Shown: positions 19,643 to 28,568 of the stretch, piece after piece
Position numbering within the stretch: position 1 is the first letter of the stretch
Layout of the letters: each line of letters opens with the position of its first letter
Assembly: GCA_003586005.1 (NCBI GenBank)
Contig: NSKI01000007.1
Span: 1-64,000, forward strand
From: Haloplasmatales bacterium 4B
Lineage (GTDB): Bacteria > Bacillota_I > Bacilli_A > Haloplasmatales > Haloplasmataceae
DNA length: 64,000 nucleotides
Reading direction: 5' to 3'
Made by a program: the position numbers and the translations under genes
Notes under the pieces: generated by a model
Told to the model about the DNA's origin: nothing
What the model saw: only the letters and a program-made list of their open reading frames with translations
The model's database searches: none

Positions 19643-21979
19643 TTAAATTTCTTTATACCTTAAAACCCTCATAGCATTAAATATCGCTAATAATGACACT
19701 CCAACGTCGGCAAATACAGCTTCCCACATTGAAGCTATACCGAATGCCCCTAAAATTAAGAAGAAGGACTTAACACTCAAAGCAAATAATATATTTTGCC
19801 AAACAATTCTTCTTGTCTTTTTAGCAACTTTTATTGCTGAAACTATTTTTGATGGTTCATCGGTCATAATGACAACATCGGCTACATCTATTGCTGAATC
19901 TGCTCCAAGGGCTCCCATCGCTATTCCAATATCAGCTCTTGCAAGAACTGGTGTATCATTGATTCCATCTCCAACAAAAAATAACTTTCCTTGTTTAGAT
20001 TTATTTTTAATAAGATCTTCAACTATGTTTAATTTATCAACTGGCAATAATTCAGCATATACATCATCAATTCCTAATTCAGCTCCAACACTATTGGCAA
20101 CAGACAATTTATCACCTGTTAACATTATCGTTTTTTTAATGCCTAATGACTTTAATAATTTAATTGCTTTTTTAGAATCTTTCTTAATTTCATCAGATAC
20201 AACGATGTTACCAACATAATTTTTATTAATTGCGACATATATTATTGAGCCTATACATTTTTCTTTAACGAAATCAATTTCTTCATCAATTAATAATTTG
20301 TCATTTCCGACAATGACTTCATCATTGCCCACAATTGCCTTTATTCCTTTCCCAGGTATTTCAAAAACATTAGTTACTATAGATTGATCTACTTCTTTTT
20401 TATATTCTTTTAATACAGACATCGCAATAGGATGATTAGAAAAACTTTCTACATAAGCTGCTTTTTCTAATAACTCAGTGTTTGAAATATTAAGCGGACT
20501 TAATTTTGTTACCACAAATGATCCTTCTGTTAATGTACCTGTTTTATCAAATACAGCTATTTCAATATTGTTTAGAGCCTCTAAGTAATTTCCACCCTTT
20601 ACTAATATCCCGTTTTTAGAGGCTGCTCCTATTCCTCCAAAGAAACCTAAAGGGATAGAAACTACTAGTGCACATGGACAAGAAATAACTAAGAATATTA
20701 ACGCTCGATATACCCAATCACTAAATTCTGCACCATTAATAAATAAAGGTGGTATTACGGCTAACAAAAGAGCAGATATAGTAACTATTGGTGTATATCC
20801 CCTAGCAAATTTAGTAATAAAGTTTTCAGTAGGAGCTTTTTTACTTGTCGCATTTTCTACTAGTTCTAATATTTTAGCTACAGTTGACTCACGCGCAGTT
20901 TTTGTAACCTTTACAGTCAATAACCCATTTATATTAATGCATCCTGACAAAACTTGTTCAGTAACACTAACATTTAGAGGCAATGACTCACCAGTGAGGG
21001 CTTTAGTATCTAAAGATGAATTACCTTCCAAAATGATTCCATCTAAAGGCACTCTTTCCCCAGGTTTAATAATGATTACATCATCTACGTTAACTTCTTC
21101 CACTTTAACTGAAATTATTTCTTGACCTTTTTGAAGATTTGCGACATCCGGTCTAATTGACATTAATTTCTTAATTGAACGTCTGGAACGATTAACAGCC
21201 CTATCTTGAAATACTTCTCCTACTTGATAAAACAACATAACCGCTACTGCCTCAGGATATTCACCTACTACAAACGCTACTGTAGTAGCTATAGTCATTA
21301 AAAAGTTTTCATCAAATATTTTACCTTTAAATATATTTCTTAAAGCTCTAAAAACAACCTCTACTCCAATTAATAAATAACTTATTATAAACATCGATAG
21401 ATATAGAATTGATTCCTTATTAATAAATAAAACACTCATAAAGGTTATCGTTCCAAAAAATAATCGATACAGTTTCCATTTATCAAATTCTTCAGTTTGT
21501 GAATTGTTATTTTCATTAATTTCCTTAATCTCTACTCCTGGTTCAACTTCAGATATAATTCTTTTAATCTTATTTAACATTTCTATTTTATTTTGATCAA
21601 TACTTAAAGAATAGTTTAGTTTTTTGCCTATAAAATCTATATAGACATCTTTTATTCCTACTGTTTGCTTTAACTTTTTTTCGATTTTAGCACTACAACT
21701 TGCACAACTTAAACCGCTAATTGAAACAGAATTAATTTGCGGATTGATTTCACATACATCTACACCAGATTCCGTTTCCTTAACAATTTTATTAATTATT
21801 TCTTTAAGTTCTAACAAATTTGTATCATCTTCTAATTTGATTTTTAGTTCTTTTGAAATAAAACTAACTGATGCTTCAAATACATGAGGTAATTTACTAA
21901 TTTTATTTTCAATTTTAGCTGCACAGTTAGCACAACTTAATCCATTAAGAACAAATTTAGTTTCTACCATAAACTTCAC
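19643..21979 (-). CDS. Heavy-metal P1B-type ATPase (Zn/Cd/Pb exporter type)
   Basis: A 778-residue integral membrane pump. Two HMA metal-binding domains lie at the N-terminus (LSCANCAAKIE and LSCASCSAKIE), then membrane helices, the actuator TGES, the metal-site CPC in SCPCALVVSIP, the phosphorylated Asp in FDKTGTLTEG, and the hinge GDGINDTPVLARADIG. The CPC followed by ALVVS and the adjacent CadC-like repressor favour Zn2+/Cd2+/Pb2+ over copper. It is directly downstream of its repressor gene in one operon. The exact metal cannot be settled from sequence. Confidence 0.92.
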   Translation of the reverse strand: MKFMVETKFVLNGLSCANCAAKIENKISKLPHVFEASVSFISKELKIKLEDDTNLLELKEIINKIVKETESGVDVCEINPQINSVSISGLSCASCSAKIEKKLKQTVGIKDVYIDFIGKKLNYSLSIDQNKIEMLNKIKRIISEVEPGVEIKEINENNNSQTEEFDKWKLYRLFFGTITFMSVLFINKESILYLSMFIISYLLIGVEVVFRALRNIFKGKIFDENFLMTIATTVAFVVGEYPEAVAVMLFYQVGEVFQDRAVNRSRRSIKKLMSIRPDVANLQKGQEIISVKVEEVNVDDVIIIKPGERVPLDGIILEGNSSLDTKALTGESLPLNVSVTEQVLSGCININGLLTVKVTKTARESTVAKILELVENATSKKAPTENFITKFARGYTPIVTISALLLAVIPPLFINGAEFSDWVYRALIFLVISCPCALVVSIPLGFFGGIGAASKNGILVKGGNYLEALNNIEIAVFDKTGTLTEGSFVVTKLSPLNISNTELLEKAAYVESFSNHPIAMSVLKEYKKEVDQSIVTNVFEIPGKGIKAIVGNDEVIVGNDKLLIDEEIDFVKEKCIGSIIYVAINKNYVGNIVVSDEIKKDSKKAIKLLKSLGIKKTIMLTGDKLSVANSVGAELGIDDVYAELLPVDKLNIVEDLIKNKSKQGKLFFVGDGINDTPVLARADIGIAMGALGADSAIDVADVVIMTDEPSKIVSAIKVAKKTRRIVWQNILFALSVKSFFLILGAFGIASMWEAVFADVGVSLLAIFNAMRVLRYKEI

Positions 21980-21990
21980 CTCTTATACTT

Positions 21991-22356
21991 CTATTTATGC
22001 GAGATATGAACTAATCCTTGTTTCATTATCTCTTTGATATGATCATCATCCAATGAATAGTATACAGTTTTTCCTTCTTTTCGATGTTTTACTAATCGAG
22101 CTTGTCTTAAAGTCCGAAGTTGATGGCTTACTGCTGACTGTGATGAGTTTATAACATTAGATAAATCACATACACATAACTCTGATTCAAGTAGTGCACT
22201 TATTATCTTAATTCTTGTAGCATCACCAAATGTCTTAAAAAAGTCTGCTAAATCAGATAATAATTTATCATTCGGTAATATTTCTTTAACCTTGTTCACA
22301 ACATCGTGATGTACTATATTTACACTACATACATCTTGGTTTTTCATCTTATTCAC
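21991..22356 (-). CDS. ArsR/SmtB-family metal-sensing repressor (CadC-like)
   Basis: A 121-residue winged-helix repressor that releases DNA on metal binding. The metal-site ELCVCD motif (alpha-3N type) is present, with a further cysteine near the N-terminus (CSVNIVHHD) as in CadC; the recognition helix is SSQSAVSHQLRTLRQA. It precedes the P-type ATPase by 11 bases and very likely controls it through the palindrome at its own promoter. Confidence 0.9.
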   Translation of the reverse strand: MNKMKNQDVCSVNIVHHDVVNKVKEILPNDKLLSDLADFFKTFGDATRIKIISALLESELCVCDLSNVINSSQSAVSHQLRTLRQARLVKHRKEGKTVYYSLDDDHIKEIMKQGLVHISHK

Positions 22357-22364
22357 CTCTTGTT

Positions 22365-22417
22365 ATATGAATGACTGTTCATATATTCATATTATTCTAT
22401 TTTTAAATTTTTGTCAA
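22365..22417 (-). promoter_or_regulatory. Promoter and operator of the metal-efflux operon
   Basis: A consensus TTGACA (22412-22417) and TAATAT (22389-22394) are 17 bp apart on the minus strand. A perfect 7-6-7 palindrome, atatgaa (22365-22371) and ttcatat (22378-22384), covers the expected transcription start, the usual place for a CadC/SmtB operator. Confidence 0.7.
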
Positions 22418-22487
22418 TAAAATTACAATAAATATGCAATAGTAATGATTTATCATTTCTCTAATGAGATGATGTTTTAATTAATAT

Positions 22488-22523
22488 AAAAAAAGATTGA
22501 CTCAAGTATTACTTAAGACAACC
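22488..22523 (-). terminator. Terminator of the radical SAM gene
   Basis: A 13-position stem with one mismatch and two G-U pairs (22495-22507 with 22511-22523) and a 3-nt loop is followed by seven T on the minus strand, about 45 bases past the stop. Confidence 0.75.
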
Positions 22524-22568
22524 TTATTTATATATTGTTAATATTGAATTTTATCTGTTTGAAAAAGT

Positions 22569-23453
22569 TCAAAAATCAAACAAATTTAATTGTTTATATT
22601 TATTCTCATATAAAGATATATAATTGAATATTTCACTAATATCAGTCAAGATATTATTTTCTTTACAAGTTTTTATGAATAATCTAGATAATTTTTCATT
22701 ATTTAAACTATTTACTTCATAATTATTTCCATATATTTTAATGTATTTCCATTTAAGACCGGGAAAATATTGATTCAATTTCTGATAAAAATATTCTCTA
22801 TTTCCTTCTCTTAAAGTTAAACCCATTCCGAAACATAGTATATATTTAACTTTAGCTTCTATGCAATAATTTAAGATGTTTATAATATTTTCTTCTGTGT
22901 CATTAATAAATGGTAAAATCGGATCTAGCCAAACACCTGTTGCTATGTTGTTTTCATTTAAAATTTTTAAAGTTTGAACTCTTTCAAAAGTAGTAGCTAC
23001 ATGAGGTTCTATAATCTTACATAAGATTTCATCTGAAGTAGTTAATGTCATGCTTACTACAACTTTTGAAGTATTATTTATTTTTATTAATAAATCTAAA
23101 TCTCTTAGAATTAAATTAGACTTAGTTTGTATATGAATACCATGATTATATTTGTAAATTTTTTCTAGCATCTTTCTTGTCATCATAAGTTTCTTTTCAA
23201 TATGCATATATGGATCAGACATGGACCCGGTACTAACCATAACTTTTTTTCTTTTTTTACTTAATTCAGATTCTAAAAGTTCGATTGCGTTTTCTTTTAC
23301 TGCGATATCTTCAAAATCATGATTCATTTGATAACATTTACTTCTTGAATCACAATAAATACAACCATGTGTACAGCCACGATATATATTTACGCCATTT
23401 TTACTAGAAAGTATTTTTTTAGCGACAATGTAATGAATAATAACACCACCCAA
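22569..23453 (-). CDS. Radical SAM protein, SPL-related family
   Basis: A 294-residue radical SAM enzyme of the group related to spore photoproduct lyase. The cluster motif is YRGCTHGCIYCDSRS (CxxxCxxC, about residues 27-34), followed by family segments STGSMSDPYMHIEKKLMMTRKML, HIQTKSNLILRDLDLL and ATGVWLDPILPFINDT. It lacks the longer N-terminal domain of true SplB (about 340 residues), so DNA photoproduct repair is not certain; the small-size relatives have no proven substrate. The start is uncertain: TTG 23453 is used because no better start with a site is visible. Confidence 0.8.
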   Translation of the reverse strand: MGGVIIHYIVAKKILSSKNGVNIYRGCTHGCIYCDSRSKCYQMNHDFEDIAVKENAIELLESELSKKRKKVMVSTGSMSDPYMHIEKKLMMTRKMLEKIYKYNHGIHIQTKSNLILRDLDLLIKINNTSKVVVSMTLTTSDEILCKIIEPHVATTFERVQTLKILNENNIATGVWLDPILPFINDTEENIINILNYCIEAKVKYILCFGMGLTLREGNREYFYQKLNQYFPGLKWKYIKIYGNNYEVNSLNNEKLSRLFIKTCKENNILTDISEIFNYISLYENKYKQLNLFDF

Positions 23454-23518
23454 ATATAAAAATATTAATTCTATAGTTTAATTATAATCTATAGAAGTGT
23501 TTATTTCTACCAAATTCC

Positions 23519-24700
23519 CTATTCTTCTTCTAATATTCTAGGAGCTAATAAATTTATAAAAATAGCCCCAAGTGGAGCTGTAATAACAATTGATAAAACA
23601 GCGATTGCAAGTATCAAGTCACCATCTTTTACTCCCTGCGATAAAGGAATTGCCCCAATAGCTGCTTGAACTGTAGCTTTAGGCCAATAAGAAATTACCA
23701 CAAATATTTTTTCTTTTATATTTAATCCACTATATATAGTTGATAAAAAAACGCCAATACTACGCGCAAATAGTCCGATTGTAATTATTGTTAGTCCAAC
23801 TAATCCAGCATTCAGTGCAACACGAGTATTAACCTCTGCACCTACTAATACAAATAAAAACAATTCAGAAAATAGCCATACTTTACCATATTTTGATGCT
23901 AACCTTATTCCTAAACCTGGTTTTTTTTCTGTAATAATAAACCCTAATGCCATCACTCCTATTAATGAAGCAATCATAATATAGTTTTCGATAGCTTTTT
24001 CTAAACTTACCATAAAAATCGCAAGTGTTAATATGAGGATAACTTTTTTACTATCTCGAATATGAAATTTATTAAATAACCACAGTAAAACTGTACCGAT
24101 TACTAACCCTAATATAACTCCTAAAATTATAGATAATGGAATATTTAATAGTTGATAGGCTATATTAAAGTTTTTATTTGCATAAAATCCCATGAAACTA
24201 GTGAAGATAGTAATCGCAAACACATCATCAATTGACGCTGCAGATAATATAAGTACAGGGATCCCTTTTCTCATACCTTTTTTTTCTTCAATAAATCTTA
24301 ACATCAACGGAACCACTACTGCTGGCGAAACTGCCGCTATTATAAATCCTAGCATCCCTCCGCGAATAAAATCTAAATTAAGTAACCAAATTGAAACCAA
24401 TGCAATTGATAAACCTTCCATTATACCAGGTATGAAACTCATTTTAATGGCAGTCTTCCCAATTTTTTTAAGTTCCTTTCTATTTAGCCCAAAACCTGCT
24501 CGTAATAAGATAATAATTAATGCGATATTTCTTAGATCTGCTGATATTGAAAGTACAGAATCATCAATTAAGTTTAGACTATATGGACCAATTATTACAC
24601 CAGCAATTAACATTCCAAGTAGACCAGGTAGTTTCAATTTAATAAATAATAAATTCCCTAACATTCCGAAAAACATGATTATTGCTATACTTAATGCCAC
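23519..24700 (-). CDS. Cation:proton antiporter (CPA family)
   Basis: An integral membrane Na+/H+-type exchanger with about 12 helices and 393 residues. It shows the FFGMLGNLLFIKLKLPGLLGM opening, LIIILLRAGFGLNRKEL and the AAVSPAVVVPLMLRF helix typical of the CPA1/KefB-like Pfam Na_H_Exchanger group, plus SAASIDDVFAIT with the acidic pair. Start GTG 24700 follows AAGAGGTG; a longer in-frame extension to 24781 would run through the terminator hairpin and has no site. Ion specificity is not readable. It is controlled by a structured leader. Confidence 0.87.
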   Translation of the reverse strand: MALSIAIIMFFGMLGNLLFIKLKLPGLLGMLIAGVIIGPYSLNLIDDSVLSISADLRNIALIIILLRAGFGLNRKELKKIGKTAIKMSFIPGIMEGLSIALVSIWLLNLDFIRGGMLGFIIAAVSPAVVVPLMLRFIEEKKGMRKGIPVLILSAASIDDVFAITIFTSFMGFYANKNFNIAYQLLNIPLSIILGVILGLVIGTVLLWLFNKFHIRDSKKVILILTLAIFMVSLEKAIENYIMIASLIGVMALGFIITEKKPGLGIRLASKYGKVWLFSELFLFVLVGAEVNTRVALNAGLVGLTIITIGLFARSIGVFLSTIYSGLNIKEKIFVVISYWPKATVQAAIGAIPLSQGVKDGDLILAIAVLSIVITAPLGAIFINLLAPRILEEE

Positions 24701-24733
24701 TATTACACCTCTTATATATTTTTTCCTTATTAT

Positions 24734-24826
24734 AAAAATAAAAATCCTACCAATAACAAAAAAATCATTAGTAGGAGTCATTAGCTTAATGCACTTAATG
24801 GCGAACTAATCACCTATCACCAATTT
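24734..24826 (-). promoter_or_regulatory. Structured leader with terminator upstream of the antiporter (candidate riboswitch)
   Basis: The predicted transcript starts near 24820 with about 45 nt that can fold as a small pseudoknot (GGTGA with TCGCC; ATTAG with CTAAT). Next comes a strong terminator: a 10-bp stem TCCTACCAAT/ATTAGTAGGA as read on plus (24745-24754 with 24767-24776) and a T-rich run. The ATTAGT of the putative aptamer can pair instead with ACTAAT of the terminator arm, the usual logic of a ligand-gated attenuator. No class is assigned by eye. Confidence 0.6.
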
Positions 24827-24855
24827 ATTATAGAATATTACTAAATAAATTACAA
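24827..24855 (-). promoter_or_regulatory. Promoter of the antiporter gene
   Basis: TTGTAA (24850-24855), 17 bp, and a perfect TATAAT (24827-24832) on the minus strand place transcription start at the 5' edge of the structured leader. Confidence 0.65.
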
Positions 24856-24948
24856 GATTAATTTGTATATAAAACGCATATAATTTAAAATGGTAAAGGT
24901 CAGTAATTATTTTGAGTATTACGGCTATAAAAAATGTGGTTTTCTTTA

Positions 24949-25830
24949 TTATTTAAGGTATTTCTTAAGCTCATCTAAACCAAAAATGATGATCCCGCCT
25001 AAAAGAAAATAGTAAATATTAAAAGTTTTAATATTCATAGCTTTCTGTGGAATATCTAAAGTTGTCGGACCAATAAATACGGCATAAAGTGAACCTATCA
25101 TTAATCCTAAAATTAAGTAAATCATCTGAGAGCGATAGTTGCTAAGTAAATATCTTAATAAGCGTATAACTGTTAATACTCCAGTAATTATGCCTATTCC
25201 AAAAAAAATAAGAATTGGTAAATTTTGAAAGTCAAATGTTAATACTTCTTTAATTGTAAGAATAATTGTTGAATATACTCCAAAAATCAGCAAGATACTA
25301 GAGCCTGAAATGCCTGGTAATATCATAGCTGAAATAGCGGTCACCCCAGCCAAGAAGACAAATAATCCAAATGTAAATGTAAAAGTAGAAGCATCATTTT
25401 CGGCTGTATTACTTATCTGACTATTAAGTACAGATAACCAATATACAAATGATATCCCTACAAGTGTATATACAACATTGTAATAATTCCTTTTTAAACT
25501 AGCTGTTTCTTCTTTTATTATTAAAGGGATTGAAAATAAAATTAACCCTATAAATACGGAACTTATTTTATAAATTTCTGATTCAAATATAGACGTTAAA
25601 ATAAAAACGGATAATGTAATCCCAACAATCCAACCTATACCTAATTTCCCCAAAAATAGGATAGCTGCTTTTTTCTCAAGCAGATTTTTAGATTTTGAGA
25701 TAAGTGTATTTATAGAGATAATAAAATCATCATAAAATCCCATGATGAATGCGATAGTACCACCAGATACTCCAGGTACGCTATCCGCTAATGCCATGAA
25801 AAAACCACGAATCATGTTAATAAAAATCAT
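24949..25830 (-). CDS. popT: DUF368 polyprenyl-phosphate transporter (PopT type)
   Basis: A 293-residue protein with 8-9 membrane helices and the DUF368 hallmark ADSVPGVSGGTIAFIMGFYDD near the N-terminus, repeated in the second half as ISAMILPGISGSSILLIFGVY. DUF368 proteins of Staphylococcus and Vibrio are known to return undecaprenyl phosphate across the membrane for cell-wall synthesis. The inverted repeat of the PGxSGG motif matches the family's two-fold topology. Single-gene unit. Confidence 0.87.
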   Translation of the reverse strand: MIFINMIRGFFMALADSVPGVSGGTIAFIMGFYDDFIISINTLISKSKNLLEKKAAILFLGKLGIGWIVGITLSVFILTSIFESEIYKISSVFIGLILFSIPLIIKEETASLKRNYYNVVYTLVGISFVYWLSVLNSQISNTAENDASTFTFTFGLFVFLAGVTAISAMILPGISGSSILLIFGVYSTIILTIKEVLTFDFQNLPILIFFGIGIITGVLTVIRLLRYLLSNYRSQMIYLILGLMIGSLYAVFIGPTTLDIPQKAMNIKTFNIYYFLLGGIIIFGLDELKKYLK

Positions 25831-25914
25831 TTTTAATCTCCTTGTTATCTATTTATAAACTAGAATTATTATATCATGTATCATATAAGGTATAAAGATT
25901 AATCAGATTAATTT

Positions 25915-25952
25915 TAAAAGGAGATTATTTGCATATTTACAAGTAAATCTCC
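25915..25952 (-). terminator. Terminator of the acyltransferase/zinc-ribbon operon
   Basis: A 7-bp GGAGATT/AATCTCC stem (25920-25926 with 25946-25952) is followed by TTTT on the minus strand, about 12 bases after the stop. The loop is long but can fold further. Confidence 0.5.
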
Positions 25953-25963
25953 AGTTAATTTTA

Positions 25964-26863
25964 TTAAATATGAAATTTCTTAGTTAAATAACTATGGATT
26001 TTATATCTATTATCAAGATAAAAAATAAATAACGTAAATGGTATCAATACCATAAGAACAATATATGACCATCTTAAGGATAGTTCATCGTAGATATATC
26101 TTTGAATAATCAAATCAATTCCAAGACAAAGGATACTTACATTAATTGAAAGTGTTGAAAGAATTAACCGCCAATTATAAATATATGTCTTAAAAAACAT
26201 ATAAAAAGTTATTGTTAGGATGAATACTAACCCATTTATAGGTAGAACTAGCCTTGAAAACGCAGAATTGTCTTCAAATCCTAAAGTAATTAATAGTACA
26301 TAAATTGCTGTCGCAATAAAATCTAACGAAGCTTTTATAATAAATCCTTTTAATTTACTTAATAAAATAGTTGATAAATAAACCCATAAAAGGATAATTG
26401 ATAATACAACATAATATGACCATGATATATTTTTGTTTATAAAATAATTTAGTAAAAGAAAATATATACAAAACATAATCGTGTCAAAGGTAATATACCA
26501 ATAATTTTTCTTTTTTTGACTCATAAAAGGCAGACTTACTGTCAATAAAAAAAGACAAATAGAAATAATCGGTATTATGGACCAATCAATGTTAAAACCA
26601 ATAGATAAATCTATTATCAATAGATTGAATATCGCAACAAAAGAAAATATAAACATAATATAAGCGGTAACCCCCACTATGTTTTTCTTCTCTTTTTTAA
26701 CTTTAATTTCTCTATTATCTTTTTTTAATTCTCTTTTAATTTTAAGCTCACTAATTGATAAATTATCAATTTCTACATCATTTAAAATAATCGTATTACA
26801 AAGAGGGCAAATACGATTCTTTTCTTCATCGATTAAGACGCCACATTTCATACAATATTTCAT
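25964..26863 (-). CDS. Zinc-ribbon multi-pass membrane protein
   Basis: A 299-residue protein with an N-terminal zinc ribbon (MKYCMKCGVLIDEEKNRICPLC, two CxxC knuckles) and a charged linker rich in K and E (about 45-70). About eight membrane helices fill the rest. Such proteins are found next to condensation-type acyltransferases in Bacillota (DUF6320-like); no function is proven. Its start overlaps the stop of the acyltransferase gene by 4 bases, so the pair is translationally coupled and probably acts together at the membrane. Confidence 0.7.
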   Translation of the reverse strand: MKYCMKCGVLIDEEKNRICPLCNTIILNDVEIDNLSISELKIKRELKKDNREIKVKKEKKNIVGVTAYIMFIFSFVAIFNLLIIDLSIGFNIDWSIIPIISICLFLLTVSLPFMSQKKKNYWYITFDTIMFCIYFLLLNYFINKNISWSYYVVLSIILLWVYLSTILLSKLKGFIIKASLDFIATAIYVLLITLGFEDNSAFSRLVLPINGLVFILTITFYMFFKTYIYNWRLILSTLSINVSILCLGIDLIIQRYIYDELSLRWSYIVLMVLIPFTLFIFYLDNRYKIHSYLTKKFHI

Positions 26864-28146
26864 ATGTTTTCACCACCCTGATTTTCTACTTGAACTTCTA
26901 CTCCCAATTTTACTAATTTTCTAAAAAATTTTTTTTCTACTCTTGCTTCTTTAATATTTCGCCCAAATGAAATGTAGATTTTATCTTTATATCCTGAAAC
27001 TGCACAAGAACATTTTGTTAATGGACATGGACCAAGCATGAAATCAATACGTTTAACATGTTCTTCAATACTATCAGGTAATTTAATCATACCAATATTT
27101 GAAAGAGTTCCAGAATAGGTATCAACACCAACAGATTTGTAAATAATTGGCGTAACTATAGTCTTAAGCTTAAGAGGCAAGAGCCTCACAAAAGGTGATT
27201 TCTCAGTCATCAAGTTTTGAACCATAAGACTTAAAAGATTATTAATATCAGTTTTTTCGATAAAGTATTGATTCACACATTCAATTATATTTTCTAAAGT
27301 ATATTCAATGTTAGGTTTTATATAAGGTAAAATATATAAAGAAAAATTCCTCATGCTTTTACTATCTAGTCTTTTTCTCATGTTTATCGGAACTTGAACT
27401 GCTACTGTTTTCCTTTTTTTCTTTTTAACTTGTTCCTCCTGTATTTCAAGTAAACTTTCTAAGTAAATTGCTGTTAAAAATACCGTAATGCTACAATTGT
27501 ATTTTTTAGCGGTAGTATATAATAGATTTGAATTAATAATTGAAGATATCGCAATATATTTTTCTCTACTAATTAATCTATCTTTCATATGAAAGACACC
27601 TTTAATAATATTAACTTTATTGTAATGCGTTTTTATATGTTTTTTACCAATTACACTATGTGAATCTTCAAATTCTTTTTTATCAACTACTGATTCAATA
27701 TCTTTTATCCATTCATTAATTGAAACATTAAATCCTTCCAACTTCAAATACTCATATACAATTGTATTTAAGAATATTAAACATGCTGTTCCATCAGCTA
27801 GTATATGATTAAATTCAACAGAAATTTTATTATTAATATAGAGAACTCTAAATAAATATCCATTATTTTCAGCTTTTATTATTCTTCTACAAGGATAGTT
27901 TATATCTTCATAAATCTCTAAATCTTGATTATTTTCTTCTAGATAATACCAAAAAAGACCTGTTTTTAATGTAACTCTATAGTACGGAAAGCGTTTAATT
28001 ACGGTATTAAGCGCATTTAACAAATTATTTTTATTAATTTTCATATCTAAAGTCACACTAAATCTAAAGACAGCTGTTATAAAATCAGATTCTATTAAAG
28101 GATAAATTTTTGCTGCGTTATCAAGTTTCATCCATGTTTCTTTCAT
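26860..28146 (-). CDS. Condensation-domain-like acyltransferase
   Basis: A 428-residue stand-alone member of the chloramphenicol-acetyltransferase-like superfamily (NRPS condensation, PapA, alcohol acetyltransferase). The catalytic HxxxDG is visible as NHILADGTACL around residue 118. N-terminal WMKLDNAAKIYPLIES is typical of this clade, and the C-terminal half has the FSLYILPY and GTLSNIGMIKLP segments that line the acceptor tunnel. Acyl donor and acceptor are unknown; coupling with the zinc-ribbon membrane protein suggests a lipid or envelope product. Confidence 0.75.
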   Translation of the reverse strand: MKETWMKLDNAAKIYPLIESDFITAVFRFSVTLDMKINKNNLLNALNTVIKRFPYYRVTLKTGLFWYYLEENNQDLEIYEDINYPCRRIIKAENNGYLFRVLYINNKISVEFNHILADGTACLIFLNTIVYEYLKLEGFNVSINEWIKDIESVVDKKEFEDSHSVIGKKHIKTHYNKVNIIKGVFHMKDRLISREKYIAISSIINSNLLYTTAKKYNCSITVFLTAIYLESLLEIQEEQVKKKKRKTVAVQVPINMRKRLDSKSMRNFSLYILPYIKPNIEYTLENIIECVNQYFIEKTDINNLLSLMVQNLMTEKSPFVRLLPLKLKTIVTPIIYKSVGVDTYSGTLSNIGMIKLPDSIEEHVKRIDFMLGPCPLTKCSCAVSGYKDKIYISFGRNIKEARVEKKFFRKLVKLGVEVQVENQGGENI

Positions 28147-28172
28147 ATAAATCTACTCCTACATGCTTAATG

Positions 28173-28210
28173 AAAAGATCTTTAATTCTATTATAAATCA
28201 AAGATCTTTT
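28173..28210. terminator. 11-bp symmetric hairpin in the gene-free stretch
   Basis: aaaagatcttt (28173-28183) and aaagatctttt (28200-28210) are perfect inverted repeats ending in T-runs in either direction. It lies between the acyltransferase start and decayed sequence, and looks like the terminator of a lost minus-strand gene. Confidence 0.45.
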
Positions 28211-28248
28211 TAAATCTATGTTTATATTGATATTATTTGTCATTATTT

Positions 28249-28441
28249 GGTGTTTATTTTTTTAAAAGATTTACATCAGCTCTTCTGGTTTGTTTTCCTT
28301 CTAAAATTAACGGAAACATATAACTTTCAACTAGATGAACAACATGTGACATTATCATTGTGTTTTGACTTTTTCATCGGTTTATGTGATTTATCATCAA
28401 GTTCATTTCTACCAATAACCATATCAATTATAGATTTCATA
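28249..28441 (-). pseudogene. Possible remnant of a small decayed gene
   Basis: Within the 28147-28568 gene-free stretch the minus strand reads MKSIIDMVIGRNELDDKS and on to a stop, then continues in the next frame as SHVVHLVESYMFPLILEG to a stop near 28249. The two frames abut and both look protein-like, as if one frameshift split a short gene. I cannot name the family and no convincing ribosome site remains. Confidence 0.3.
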
Positions 28442-28568
28442 CGAGTAATCCTAGTTTAAATGAAAACTAAAGTCATAATCTTTTGTTCCAAAAATTTGCT
28501 ATACAAATCTAATATTATATTGAATTTAATAATTATGACTGCAAAAGATAATTTTAGGAGTTGATATA

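Noticed and set aside
24701-24781. Longer N-terminus for the antiporter
   Set aside because: It would translate through the terminator hairpin of the leader; GTG 24700 has a proper site.
24192-24809. 205-codon open frame on plus opposite the antiporter
   Set aside because: It is antisense to a clear transporter gene, has no ribosome site, and its composition (many I, N, S and P) is the usual mirror of a hydrophobic gene.
28247-28459. 70-codon open frame on plus (MVFIFLKDLHQ...)
   Set aside because: No ribosome site and low-complexity hydrophobic content; the opposite strand looks more protein-like, though broken.
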